Shown here: positions 26,355-35,711 of the stretch, in pieces
Position numbering within the stretch: position 1 is the first letter of the stretch
How the letters are laid out: the number at the start of each line of letters is the position of its first letter
NCBI GenBank assembly: GCA_963730065.1
Contig: CAVSQL010000012.1
Coordinates: 186,001-250,000, forward strand
Origin: UBA9676 sp963730065
Lineage (GTDB): Bacteria > Actinomycetota > Actinomycetes > Streptosporangiales > Streptosporangiaceae
Length of the DNA stretch: 64,000 bases
Direction: 5' to 3'
Translations under genes and position numbers: made by a program
The notes under the pieces: model-generated
The model's input: only the letters and a program-made list of their open reading frames with translations
Told to the model about the DNA's origin: nothing
The model's database searches: none

Positions 26355-27578
26355 GTGACGGCGCCGGCCCGGCTGACCCATCCGGTCGGCGTCGTCGGAG
26401 CGGGCATCGTCGGGCTGGCCGTGGCCCGGCAGCTGGCGCAATCGAATGTTCCGGTGGTGGTCTTCGAGAAGGAGGCAGCCGTCGCCCGGCATCAGTCGGG
26501 GCACAACTCCGGGGTCGTGCACGCCGGGATCTACTACCAGCCCGGCTCGGCCAAGGCCACGATGTGCCGGCGCGGCGTCGAGTTGCTGCACGCCTACTGC
26601 GCGGAGCGGAGCCTGCCGTGGGACGCGCGGGGAAAGCTGGTGGTCGCCCGCGACGAAGCCGAGACGGCGAGGCTGGCCGAGATCGAACGCCGGGCGGCCG
26701 CCAACGGCGTCCCGGGCGTGCGCTGGCTGGCCGCCGCGGCCATCCGGGAGCTGGAACCGGGCATCGCGGGCCGGGCGGCGCTACTCTCGCCGACCACCGC
26801 CATCGTCGACTTCCCCGCCATCGCGCGCTCCCTCGCCGGTGACGTGGTTCGCCTCAGCGGGCAGGTACTGACGGACACCCGGGTGTCCGGCGTGCACCGC
26901 CGGGGCGACGACCGCGTCGACGTTGTCACCCCGGGCGGGACGCACCGGCTGTCCCGGCTGGTCATTTGCGCCGGACTGCAGACAGACCTGCTCGCCACCG
27001 CGGCTGGTGACGAGGCATCGCCGGAGATCGTGCCCTTCCGCGGCGAGTACCTGCGGCTGCGGCCCCACGCGCGCGACCGGGTCCGGCACCTGATCTATCC
27101 CGTGCCGGATCCTGCCTACCCGTTCCTCGGCGTCCACCTGACCCCGCGCATCGACGGCGAAACCGACATCGGCCCCAACGCGGTGCTCGCCCTGGCCCGG
27201 GAAGGCTACCGCCGCCGGGACGTGTCGTGGGCTCAGCTGTCCCGCCTGGCCGGCTCGGCGGCGTTCCGGCGGCTGGCCCGAGATAACTGGCGGGCGGGCC
27301 TGCGCGAGATGCACGGGTCGCTGTCACGGCGGGCCTTCCTCGCCGAGGCCCGCACCTACCTGCCCTGGCTGGAACCCGGTGACGTGAGGCCGGCGCCAGC
27401 CGGGGTGCGCGCCCAGGCCGTGGACCGCGACGGGTCGCTGGTCGATGACTTCCGCATCAACCGGATCGGCGCGGTGACGGCGGTCCGCAACGCGCCGTCA
27501 CCGGCCGCGACGTCGTCGCTCGCCATCGCCGAACACATCGTCGCCGGGCTCTCGATCCCCCTCAACACAGGAAGGTAG
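26355..27578 (+). CDS. lhgO: L-2-hydroxyglutarate oxidase/dehydrogenase
   Basis: 407-residue FAD enzyme of the DAO fold that oxidises L-2-hydroxyglutarate to 2-oxoglutarate. GAGIVGLAVARQLAQ at about residues 15-29, FEKE at the end of strand two, then the family hallmarks HNSGVVHAGIYY, FRGEYLRLRP, YPVPDP and FLGVHLTPRIDGETDIGPNA. The start is GTG 26355 with only a weak ribosome site. No glutarate hydroxylase (CsiD) or glutarate pathway genes are nearby, so a metabolite-repair role is as likely as a catabolic one. Confidence 0.93.
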   Translation: MTAPARLTHPVGVVGAGIVGLAVARQLAQSNVPVVVFEKEAAVARHQSGHNSGVVHAGIYYQPGSAKATMCRRGVELLHAYCAERSLPWDARGKLVVARDEAETARLAEIERRAAANGVPGVRWLAAAAIRELEPGIAGRAALLSPTTAIVDFPAIARSLAGDVVRLSGQVLTDTRVSGVHRRGDDRVDVVTPGGTHRLSRLVICAGLQTDLLATAAGDEASPEIVPFRGEYLRLRPHARDRVRHLIYPVPDPAYPFLGVHLTPRIDGETDIGPNAVLALAREGYRRRDVSWAQLSRLAGSAAFRRLARDNWRAGLREMHGSLSRRAFLAEARTYLPWLEPGDVRPAPAGVRAQAVDRDGSLVDDFRINRIGAVTAVRNAPSPAATSSLAIAEHIVAGLSIPLNTGR

Positions 27579-27649
27579 CCGCAAATAGCCGGGCGACCGC
27601 GCTTGTGGGCGCATGCAGAACACCGGTAATGACGTCACTATCCAGCCCG

Positions 27650-28507
27650 TCATCCCGGTAGGGCAGCCTCCGCCGCGGGGGCCGGGCCTTGAGTCGCTGC
27701 GTGGGCCGGCCCGGCCCTGGCCGGTGCTGTCAGGTGGAATCCAGCCACGATCCATGAGATCGCGAAGGCCCAGACAGAAGCGACCTCCCCGATGTAGAGC
27801 GGAGTCAATTCCCAGACGCCCGCACCCCAGAATGCCCATGCCCCAGCGGCCAGGATAACGAGCGCACACGTGCTGTGGATCCAGAACAGGACCGGGTTCT
27901 GGAACACACTGGGCCTGGGTTTGCCCGGCGCCGTGAGCCGGTCCTTTTTCGGAAGCACCTCACTGACCGCGAACAGGAAGCTCATGACGGCCAGGAAGAA
28001 AATGAACACTATGGCGAATACCGCATGTATCACTGCTGTTTGATGCTCGCCGAGTGCCTGCTCGACAGCGGAGCAGCCCGGCAGCTCGGGAACGCTGCCG
28101 CAGGCGGGCGCGCCAGCGGGCAGGCCCGACCGCGTGGTGGGGAAAAAGACGACTCCCAGCACTGCGACGCCCGCGATCAGGCTGGCCCAGAAATCCCAGG
28201 TCCTGGCCTCGCCAGCCATGTACGTGGCGAGCAGGAAGCCGATGACGCACAAGCCGCCCACGAAGATGTCCTGCATCGACGTGTGGTAGTACTCGCTGAG
28301 CGAGCCCCGGACATGGACGCCCCCTCGCAGGAACAGCGCCTCCCCGATGATGAAGATGATCGGCAGGAGTATCCCCAGGAACCCGACCACCAGGCGGCTG
28401 ACCCGGTACGAACGGGTGTATGCCTCATCCCTGCTGGAGTCGGGATATCTGCTGTGCGTATTCATCGCTGACAGAAAGTCAAGAATTTTCTCACCCATGG
28501 TCGCCAT
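27650..28507 (-). CDS. seven-helix membrane protein (DUF998-like)
   Basis: 285 residues with about six to seven membrane helices (for example LVVGFLGILLPIIFIIGEAL, ASLIAGVAVLGVVFFP, AVFAIVFIFFLAVMSFLF). A periplasmic loop carries paired cysteines (GAPACGSVPELPGCSA). ATG 28507 has GGGGAG seven bases upstream. The pattern resembles DUF998/Frag1-type proteins; function unknown. It is convergent with lhgO. Confidence 0.8.
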   Translation of the reverse strand: MATMGEKILDFLSAMNTHSRYPDSSRDEAYTRSYRVSRLVVGFLGILLPIIFIIGEALFLRGGVHVRGSLSEYYHTSMQDIFVGGLCVIGFLLATYMAGEARTWDFWASLIAGVAVLGVVFFPTTRSGLPAGAPACGSVPELPGCSAVEQALGEHQTAVIHAVFAIVFIFFLAVMSFLFAVSEVLPKKDRLTAPGKPRPSVFQNPVLFWIHSTCALVILAAGAWAFWGAGVWELTPLYIGEVASVWAFAISWIVAGFHLTAPARAGPAHAATQGPAPAAEAALPG

Positions 28508-28873
28508 AGCTTGTCTCCCCCAGGCATCTCGTGATTGCCCCGCCGCCCCGCCGTTTGTCTTCCCCGTCTCAGCCGCCCGAGACAGGGAGTGACATCACGG
28601 CCTGATCTCCGCCCTCATCAATGTCACTACTCCTGGTTGCGCAGGTCGTCAAGGGCTTCGTTTCCACTGCAGTTGCCCGATTGTGGCACGGATACGGCTG
28701 AGCATCCCTGCGCTCGCGACGAATCGTGCGCGGCATAGAGAAAAGGTGTGAATTGTCGGGATCCCTGTAGGAGGGCAATGGCCGGCCACCCTCCGCGGTC
28801 CTGCCCTCTCCGGCCGGCCGCCTCGCCAGTGCAGGCCGGCGGGCTGATACCAGTCGCGGCAGTCGCGAGTGCC
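28508..28873. other. intergenic, upstream of the membrane protein
   Basis: About 365 bp between two leftward genes. It includes a small inverted repeat (GTCTC / GAGAC, 28565-28582) and a possible 38-codon frame at 28779 after TAGGAGGG that has no supporting features. Nothing else recognised. Confidence 0.5.
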
Positions 28874-29427
28874 TCAGGCGGGTGTACGCACTAGCAGCTG
28901 GGTCAGCAGCCGGGTGCTCGCTTGAGGCCCGTTGATCTCCAGCCAGGAGACCTTGCGGCCCTGGGCGGTGACACCGACGACCAACGGGGTGGCCATGTGG
29001 CATCCGCACAGCGGTGGCCGGATGACCCAGCCGGACCGTCCTGGCATACTGAGCGGGCTGGTCAGGGCGAAGGGATAGAAATCCCCGACCTGCCGGTGCA
29101 TATACGCGACGAAGGCGGCTGCTCCCGGCGAGGTCTTGAACCGCAGGGAGCGGCTGACGACGAGCGTCAGCCGCCGGGACTCACCCTGGAAGGTTCGCTG
29201 CCAGCCACCGACGTAACCCCATCGGTCGAGCCGGGCGGCTAGATCGGGCACGGTCGAGTCCTTCTGCACGTCCCTGCCGGTGAGCGGCCGCGTAACGACG
29301 GCCAGCCCGGCGACCGCCGCGGTGGGCAGGACACCGCTGGGGGCAGCGGGGCGGTCGGCTGAGCTCCCGCATGCGGTCATAGCCAGAAGCAGCGCCAGCA
29401 CGGCGCCCGCTGCGGCCATGGCGGTCT

Positions 29428-29431
<4 letters not shown>
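28874..29431 (-). CDS. secreted lipoprotein coupled to the polyamine-type ABC operon
   Basis: 185 residues with signal AGAVLALLLAMTAC (lipobox MTAC, Cys about 21). The mature domain is mixed alpha/beta, with SRSLRFKTSPGAAAFVAYMH and cysteines in PPLCGCHM. Family not recognised. The GTG start overlaps the stop of the upstream ATPase (GTGA), so it is the last gene of the transporter operon. Confidence 0.75.
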
Positions 29432-30582
<1,151 letters not shown>

Positions 30583-30592
30583 CGTGTCCCGC

Positions 30593-31480
30593 CTAGCTCG
30601 GCTCGGCCGTCGCGAAGACGGGCTCGGCGATCTCGCCGTCCGAGCCGGCCAGCGCACCGACAGGGCTCACGTTCGCCCCGACCAGCCTGCGCTCGGCCCA
30701 CCGGCGCCCGCCTTCGGCGAGCACCACGAGCAGCAGCGATCCCGCGATGATGACGGCGCCGATGGCGATGACCTCCGGTAGCAGGGCCGGAGTCCTGGCG
30801 CTCGCGTACAGGAAGATCGGGTACGTCGGCTGACCGGACGGTGCCAGGAACGACGCGATGGCGAACTCGTCGAAGCTCGTGACAAAACAGATGATCATGC
30901 TCGACACGAGAGCGGGCGTGAGCAGCGGCAGCGTGATGTACCGCAGAGCGGCGAAGCTGGAAGCACCGAGGTCGAGAGCCGCCTCGTTCATTGCCGGGTC
31001 AAGCGACCGCAGCCGGGGCAAGATCACGAGGATCGCGAACGGCAGGGCTATCACGGAGTGCCCAAGTACCACCGCCACGAGGGTTGGCTGGGCGCTGACC
31101 TCCTGGACCAGAATCAGGAGCCCGACCGCGAGGCAGATGTACGGGACCACGAGCGGCAGCAACAGCACCGCGAGCACCAGCGAGAGCCCGCGCCCGCGCA
31201 GGGCCAGCAGGCCGAGCGAGGCCATGATCCCGAGCGCGGTGGCGAGCAGGCCGGCGACCAGGGCGATGACCACGCTCCTGATAAGCGCCGTCGTGAGCTC
31301 GCCATTGCTGAACGCCTGGTGGAACCAGCGCGTGGTGAAGCCGGACAGCGGCAGCGTCGGGATCGTGCTGTTGTTCACCGAGAAGATGACCAGCACCACC
31401 AGCGGAACGAACAAGAACACGACAAAGGCCCAGAAATAGATGCCGAGCCCGAGCGACCCGAAGCGGCTGACCGGTCTCAC
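30593..31480 (-). CDS. potC: ABC importer permease, PotC type
   Basis: 295 residues, six membrane helices, with the binding-protein-dependent permease EAA loop (NEAALDLGASSFAALRYITL) at about residues 165-184 that docks on the ATPase. The GTG start overlaps the stop of the PotB-type permease (GTGA), so the two subunits are made together. The C-terminal 30 residues form an acidic cytosolic tail. Confidence 0.92.
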   Translation of the reverse strand: MRPVSRFGSLGLGIYFWAFVVFLFVPLVVLVIFSVNNSTIPTLPLSGFTTRWFHQAFSNGELTTALIRSVVIALVAGLLATALGIMASLGLLALRGRGLSLVLAVLLLPLVVPYICLAVGLLILVQEVSAQPTLVAVVLGHSVIALPFAILVILPRLRSLDPAMNEAALDLGASSFAALRYITLPLLTPALVSSMIICFVTSFDEFAIASFLAPSGQPTYPIFLYASARTPALLPEVIAIGAVIIAGSLLLVVLAEGGRRWAERRLVGANVSPVGALAGSDGEIAEPVFATAEPS

Positions 31481-32412
31481 TGCTCCGCTCCTGTCCCGGC
31501 GCGCAGGTCTGTCCGGAGGAAGCGGCCGAACACCAGCGTGAGGACGACCACGACCACGATCAGCGTCATGGCCAGGACCGCGCCGTAGTTCCAGTCGGGC
31601 GAATTACTGAAGAACGCCTGGATCGAGTTGCCGAAAAGCTGGTTGTTCGGGCCACCGACGAGCAGCGGGGCGATGAACTCCCCGGTCGTCGGGATGAGGA
31701 CGAACACGAACCCCGCGATGGCACCCGGAAGGCTGAGCGGGAATGTGACCCGCCAGAATGTCGCGGCCCGGCTGGCGCCGAGATCCGCGGCCGCCTCGGG
31801 CAGCCGGTGGTCCATGTTCTCGAGCACGACGAAGATCGGCAGAGCGACGAACGGGATCCACGTGTAGAACAGGACGAGCGCGATGGAGAAGTTCGAGTAG
31901 ATGAGCCAGGAGATCGCATCGCCGTGGGGGCGCAGGTGCAGCGTCCACAGCAGCGAATTGACCACGCCGTTGTTGTTGAGAATGATCTGCCACGCGATGA
32001 CCCGGAGCAGGTAGCTGGTGAAGAAGGGTGCCAGCAGGACGAGCAGCAGGGCGTAGCGCCGCCGCCGGGCCACGAACGACAGGTAGTAGGCCAGCGGGTA
32101 GGCGGCGACGGTCGTGATCACGGAGACGAACAGCGTGATCTCCATGGAGTACACGAAACGGCTCCGGAAGGCACTGCCGCCGCCGGTCAGGAAGTCTTTC
32201 CAGTCCAGCAGGGAGAACGCCGTCGGTGTCCCGGGGATGTTCGTCCGCAGGCCCACGCTGTAGAGGGCTACGAAGACCACGGGCAGGACAAGCAGCACCA
32301 CCACGAAGAGCAGCGGGGGCACCACCAGCGCGCCCTTACCGGGGCGGCGCCACGTTCTCCCCGGACCTCGGCCGCTGCGAGCGGCACGCCCGTCAGCAGT
32401 CATCACACGCAC
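31477..32412 (-). CDS. potB: ABC importer permease, PotB type
   Basis: 311 residues (302 if ATG 32403 is used). An Arg-rich N-terminus precedes six helices, with EAA motif PEAAADLGASRAATFWRVTF near residue 205. It includes the PotB-like segments SYLLRVIAWQIILNN and GEFIAPLLVGGPNNQLFGN. It follows the binding-protein gene by 13 bp. Confidence 0.92.
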   Translation of the reverse strand: MRVMTADGRAARSGRGPGRTWRRPGKGALVVPPLLFVVVLLVLPVVFVALYSVGLRTNIPGTPTAFSLLDWKDFLTGGGSAFRSRFVYSMEITLFVSVITTVAAYPLAYYLSFVARRRRYALLLVLLAPFFTSYLLRVIAWQIILNNNGVVNSLLWTLHLRPHGDAISWLIYSNFSIALVLFYTWIPFVALPIFVVLENMDHRLPEAAADLGASRAATFWRVTFPLSLPGAIAGFVFVLIPTTGEFIAPLLVGGPNNQLFGNSIQAFFSNSPDWNYGAVLAMTLIVVVVVLTLVFGRFLRTDLRAGTGAEQ

Positions 32413-32425
32413 CGGTACCAGCTGT

Positions 32426-33595
32426 TCAGGCCGCTTCCACCTCCTGCCAGGCCAGCTCGAGCGCGGCCCGGTTCGGCGACCAGCTCTGGAGGTGCACGTC
32501 CGGCCCCGCGATCGCGTGCGGGTCGCCGAGCTTCAGCGCCGCAACGAGCGTCTTGTCCTGGATCTCGGACGGCTTCACGGTGTCATTGGCCGTCCCGTAG
32601 TAGTAGAGGTTGGTCATCTGCGCGCACGCGTTGTGGTTGATGAACGACTCCACGTAGTCGTGCGCGTGGTAGTAGTTCTTGGTGTGCGCGCCCAGCATGA
32701 ACCCGCACAGCCACGACAGCCGGCCCTGGCTCGGGTTAAGGAACGCGACCGGGACGCCGGCCTTCTTCATCGCCACCTGCGTGTCCTGCCAGGAATAGGC
32801 GATCCAGATCGTGCCCGACTTGATCGCGGGCTGCATCTGGCTGTACTCGCTTTCCCAGTAGAACTTGTTCAGCGGCTTCTGCTTGGTCAGCGACGTTTTC
32901 GCCGCCTGCACCTGGCTTGAGGTCAGCTGGTCCATGTGCGGGAATCCCAGCTTCAGCGCGGCGACCTCGAACGCGGTCGAGGCCCCCGCCCACAGCGAGA
33001 TCCGCCCGGCGTATTTGGGGTTCCAGGCCAGTTCCCAGCCGGTGGCGTCAGCGGCGGCGACCTTGTCCGTCCGGTAGCTCAGGCTTCCGTAGCCCCAGTC
33101 CCACGGGATCATGTACTGCTTGCCGTTCAGCTGGCCCTTGCTGACCAGGTACGGGTTGAGCTGTTTGAAGCTTGGCAGCAGTGACGTATCCCAGGGCTGG
33201 ACGAGGCCGCGGGACACGTAGTCGGGCAGGTTCTCGTGGCACGGGTGCATGAGGTCGAACGGCCCGGACGCCGTCGCCTTCTCCAGCGCCTGGTCGTCGT
33301 TCGTGATGTAGGTGTAGGTGATCGAGTTCGCGCCGAACCTGGCCGTGTAGGTCTTCCCGGCCTCCAAGCCGTTGGTCTGCGCCTTTGTCCCGGCCGCTTC
33401 GTAGCCGCCCCATTCAAGAATCGAGAGATTGCCCGGTTCCTTGCTGAGCGGCGGGTGGCTCGTCGCGCCCGCCGACGGCGTGCCAGAGGACCCGCACGCG
33501 TCCAGTGCCACGGCGCCGCCGAGGATCGCGGCGCTGGCCGTCAGAAATTGCCGCCGGTCGATCCGCCGGCCGGACTGATGGTGATCGGTGGCCAT
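32426..33595 (-). CDS. potD: extracellular solute-binding lipoprotein, PotD type
   Basis: 389 residues. The N-terminus carries both a twin-arginine motif (DRRQFLTAS) and a lipobox (LDAC), so it is probably exported folded by Tat and lipidated. The mature part is a type II periplasmic-binding fold: NLSILEWGGY, FDLMHPCHENLPDYV, YMIPWDWGYGSLSYRTDKV, IWIAYSWQDTQVAMKK. The WDWGYGS stretch matches the ligand pocket region of PotD/PotF relatives. Two consecutive ATGs exist; 33595 is better spaced from GGAGG. Confidence 0.9.
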   Translation of the reverse strand: MATDHHQSGRRIDRRQFLTASAAILGGAVALDACGSSGTPSAGATSHPPLSKEPGNLSILEWGGYEAAGTKAQTNGLEAGKTYTARFGANSITYTYITNDDQALEKATASGPFDLMHPCHENLPDYVSRGLVQPWDTSLLPSFKQLNPYLVSKGQLNGKQYMIPWDWGYGSLSYRTDKVAAADATGWELAWNPKYAGRISLWAGASTAFEVAALKLGFPHMDQLTSSQVQAAKTSLTKQKPLNKFYWESEYSQMQPAIKSGTIWIAYSWQDTQVAMKKAGVPVAFLNPSQGRLSWLCGFMLGAHTKNYYHAHDYVESFINHNACAQMTNLYYYGTANDTVKPSEIQDKTLVAALKLGDPHAIAGPDVHLQSWSPNRAALELAWQEVEAA

Positions 33596-33656
33596 CATTG
33601 CCTCCGTTGCTCTCCATGCAGCGGCCACTCCCCCCGCTGACCTGGCAGGATGACTT

Positions 33657-33686
33657 TGTCTACACCGGGCGGACGAGGGGTGTCAA
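33657..33686 (-). promoter_or_regulatory. candidate promoter of the transporter operon
   Basis: On the minus strand, TTGACA (33686-33681), an 18-base spacer and TAGACA (33662-33657) lie about 60 bp upstream of the binding-protein start, between it and the phosphotriesterase-like gene. Confidence 0.4.
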
Positions 33687-33719
33687 TAAGGCTGAACCGG
33701 CAGTTAGCCGAAGCGTTAC

Positions 33720-34631
33720 CTACGGCGGCGGTTCGCCGGTGAGCGCCGCACGGGGGTTCACCGTGACGTACCTGCGTACATCCTCCTCCTCGAGGCCCGC
33801 GGCGATCAGCAACGGCAGGAAGTCGGTCAGCAGGTAGGTGTAGCCCGGCCCGCCGTCTTCACGCAACTGGCCGCGCATGAAGATGTCGTGTGACAGCAGG
33901 ATCTGTGAGCCGAACCCGGCTCGCACCAGCTCGACGACGTAGTCAACGGTCCGGCTCAGGTCGTAAGGGGTTCCGGTGCCGATCGCGTCGAAGGAGACGT
34001 AGCAGCCCTGCTTGGCCAGCGCCAGGTGGTAGCCGGGGAGCGGAACGGAGTCGGTGTGCCCGATGATGACCCGGCGTGGGTCGGCTCCCTCCTCGGTGAG
34101 CAGCCGCAGCTGCTCGAGCCCGACCGGCCACCGGGCGGCGTGCGTGCTGATGGTGAGGCCAGTGCGGAGATGGGCCCGCGCGGCGGCGCGGAACGACCTC
34201 TCCTCGGCCGCTGAGATGTACCACTTGTCGGCGCCGATCTCACCGATGATCCCCGCCCTGATGCCGGTATCGCGAACGCCTTCCTCCACGTCGCGGACGA
34301 TCTCGTCAGCGATCGCCTCCACCGTGTGCCGGTCGAACCAGGCACGGTCCAAGTACGGATCCCGGTAATGGCCGCAGCCCATGATGATCGTGACCCCCGA
34401 CGCCTCGGCGACCCGCCGGAGCGCGGGCGGGTTGCGGCCGATCTCGTCAAGGGTGAGGTCGACCAGCGTGGTGCCGCCGGCGGCGGCGAACGCGTCCAGC
34501 TCGCGGCAAGCCAGGTGCTCGTCGTTGAGCAGCCCACTGCCGCGGTATTCCCGCACAAGATCGGCAAATACATGTTCGTGGGGAAGCACGACCCCGAGAT
34601 CACATGGCTGGACCGGGCCAGTCACAGACAT
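33720..34631 (-). CDS. phosphotriesterase-family metal-dependent hydrolase
   Basis: 303-residue TIM-barrel enzyme of the amidohydrolase superfamily. The binuclear metal ligands are visible: HEH at residues 18-20, Glu in GIIGEIGADKW (where classical phosphotriesterases have a carboxylated Lys), His in STHAA, His in IIGHTD and Asp in LLSHDIF. The Glu bridge points to the PHP-like/lactonase side of the family rather than to organophosphate hydrolysis. It lies upstream of the transporter in the same direction (124 bp), so it may process the imported compound. Confidence 0.9.
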   Translation of the reverse strand: MSVTGPVQPCDLGVVLPHEHVFADLVREYRGSGLLNDEHLACRELDAFAAAGGTTLVDLTLDEIGRNPPALRRVAEASGVTIIMGCGHYRDPYLDRAWFDRHTVEAIADEIVRDVEEGVRDTGIRAGIIGEIGADKWYISAAEERSFRAAARAHLRTGLTISTHAARWPVGLEQLRLLTEEGADPRRVIIGHTDSVPLPGYHLALAKQGCYVSFDAIGTGTPYDLSRTVDYVVELVRAGFGSQILLSHDIFMRGQLREDGGPGYTYLLTDFLPLLIAAGLEEEDVRRYVTVNPRAALTGEPPP

Positions 34632-34781
34632 GATCTGCACGCCCCAGATTGTGCCCGCAGACCAGCCGTTCGATCCTGCCTCGGGAATCAGCTCTCACGC
34701 CCGCCTGCATCACCGGAGTCGCGTGCGGTCTCCGTGGTCTCAAGCTCGGTCAGCTTGACATCCCCTGGGAAGGCCGACTAC

Positions 34782-35489
34782 TCAGAACAGCTCCCCCTGG
34801 CCAGTGGGAATGGCCGGGGACGCTGCCCCGGCCGCCACTTCGATATCGCCTCGGCCATCGCTCGCCGGGGCCTCGATCCCGCCCGTGAGCGGCAGGGCCA
34901 TCTGCCCGGCCGGGATGCCGGCTGCGGCAGCCATCTCGATAGCCATCTCGATCTCCGCCGGCGTGGCGCCCGTGCCGATCGCGCCCACGATGGCGTTCCT
35001 GATCGCCATTGCTCTGCCCTGCGCGCCCCGGGTGTCGGCCGCCGGCCCGGTCGTGCCCCGGGCCGCGATCGCGCCAGCGGCGCTGCCCGCCGTCCCGGCG
35101 GCCAGGTGGATGGGATTGAGGCACGAGGGCTCGTGGCACCGGTGGCGGATCAGCGGGTAGCTGCCATCGGGCAGTGGCCGCAGCGGGCCGCGCGACTCCT
35201 GATACAGGTACACGTGAGGAGCCACCATGATGCTGGCCGAGCGCGGGGCGCTGGCGGTCCTCACGCCCAGGCGCACCCGCCCGTGCCCGCTCGATGACAG
35301 CGCGCCCAGCCAGTAATGGCACTGCCCGGGCCCACGCCGGTACACCTTCTCGTGCACCCGGGCCCGGGCCTTCGCATCATCCAGCAGCACCGCCCACACA
35401 TCGGGCGGGATCGGGCCCAGCTGGCCCCCATCCCCTGCCGCCCGGCCGCCGACCATCGCCGACCTGGCCGACAGGGCGAGAATGGTCAT
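34782..35489 (-). CDS. HNH-type zinc-binding protein (endonuclease-like)
   Basis: 235 residues. Residues 55-130 have the layout of phage/homing-type HNH proteins: CHYWLGALSSSGHGRVRLG, then HVYLYQESRG, and the core HRCHEPSCLNPIHLAAGT, with two zinc-type cysteines and the His...Asn-Pro...His triad. The C-terminal 90 residues are Ala/Gly-rich and end with PTGQGELF. Such proteins are usually carried by phages, plasmids and islands. The start ATG 35489 has no clear ribosome site. It is divergent from the NTPase-kinase gene over 222 bp; the two may share regulation. Confidence 0.75.
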   Translation of the reverse strand: MTILALSARSAMVGGRAAGDGGQLGPIPPDVWAVLLDDAKARARVHEKVYRRGPGQCHYWLGALSSSGHGRVRLGVRTASAPRSASIMVAPHVYLYQESRGPLRPLPDGSYPLIRHRCHEPSCLNPIHLAAGTAGSAAGAIAARGTTGPAADTRGAQGRAMAIRNAIVGAIGTGATPAEIEMAIEMAAAAGIPAGQMALPLTGGIEAPASDGRGDIEVAAGAASPAIPTGQGELF

Positions 35490-35711
35490 GTCTCAACGGT
35501 AAAGCCCGATCCGGACACTCCCCCCACGGTCCCCGCGGCGGCCATGATCACCCGATGGTGCCCGGGTGTGAAGCACAAGGGATCATGATTCATGGATGGC
35601 AGAATGACAGAATGACAGACCCATTTCACGCGGTTCGCTGACCTTATCCGGTGCTGACGCTCTGCTGGCTCTTACTCCTGCAGGGGGCTACGATCCGGGT
35701 TGGGGGAGAAG

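Noticed and set aside
28779..28895. A 38-codon frame after TAGGAGGG
   Set aside because: Good ribosome site, but the peptide is Pro/Ala-rich with no features and runs antisense into the lipoprotein gene.
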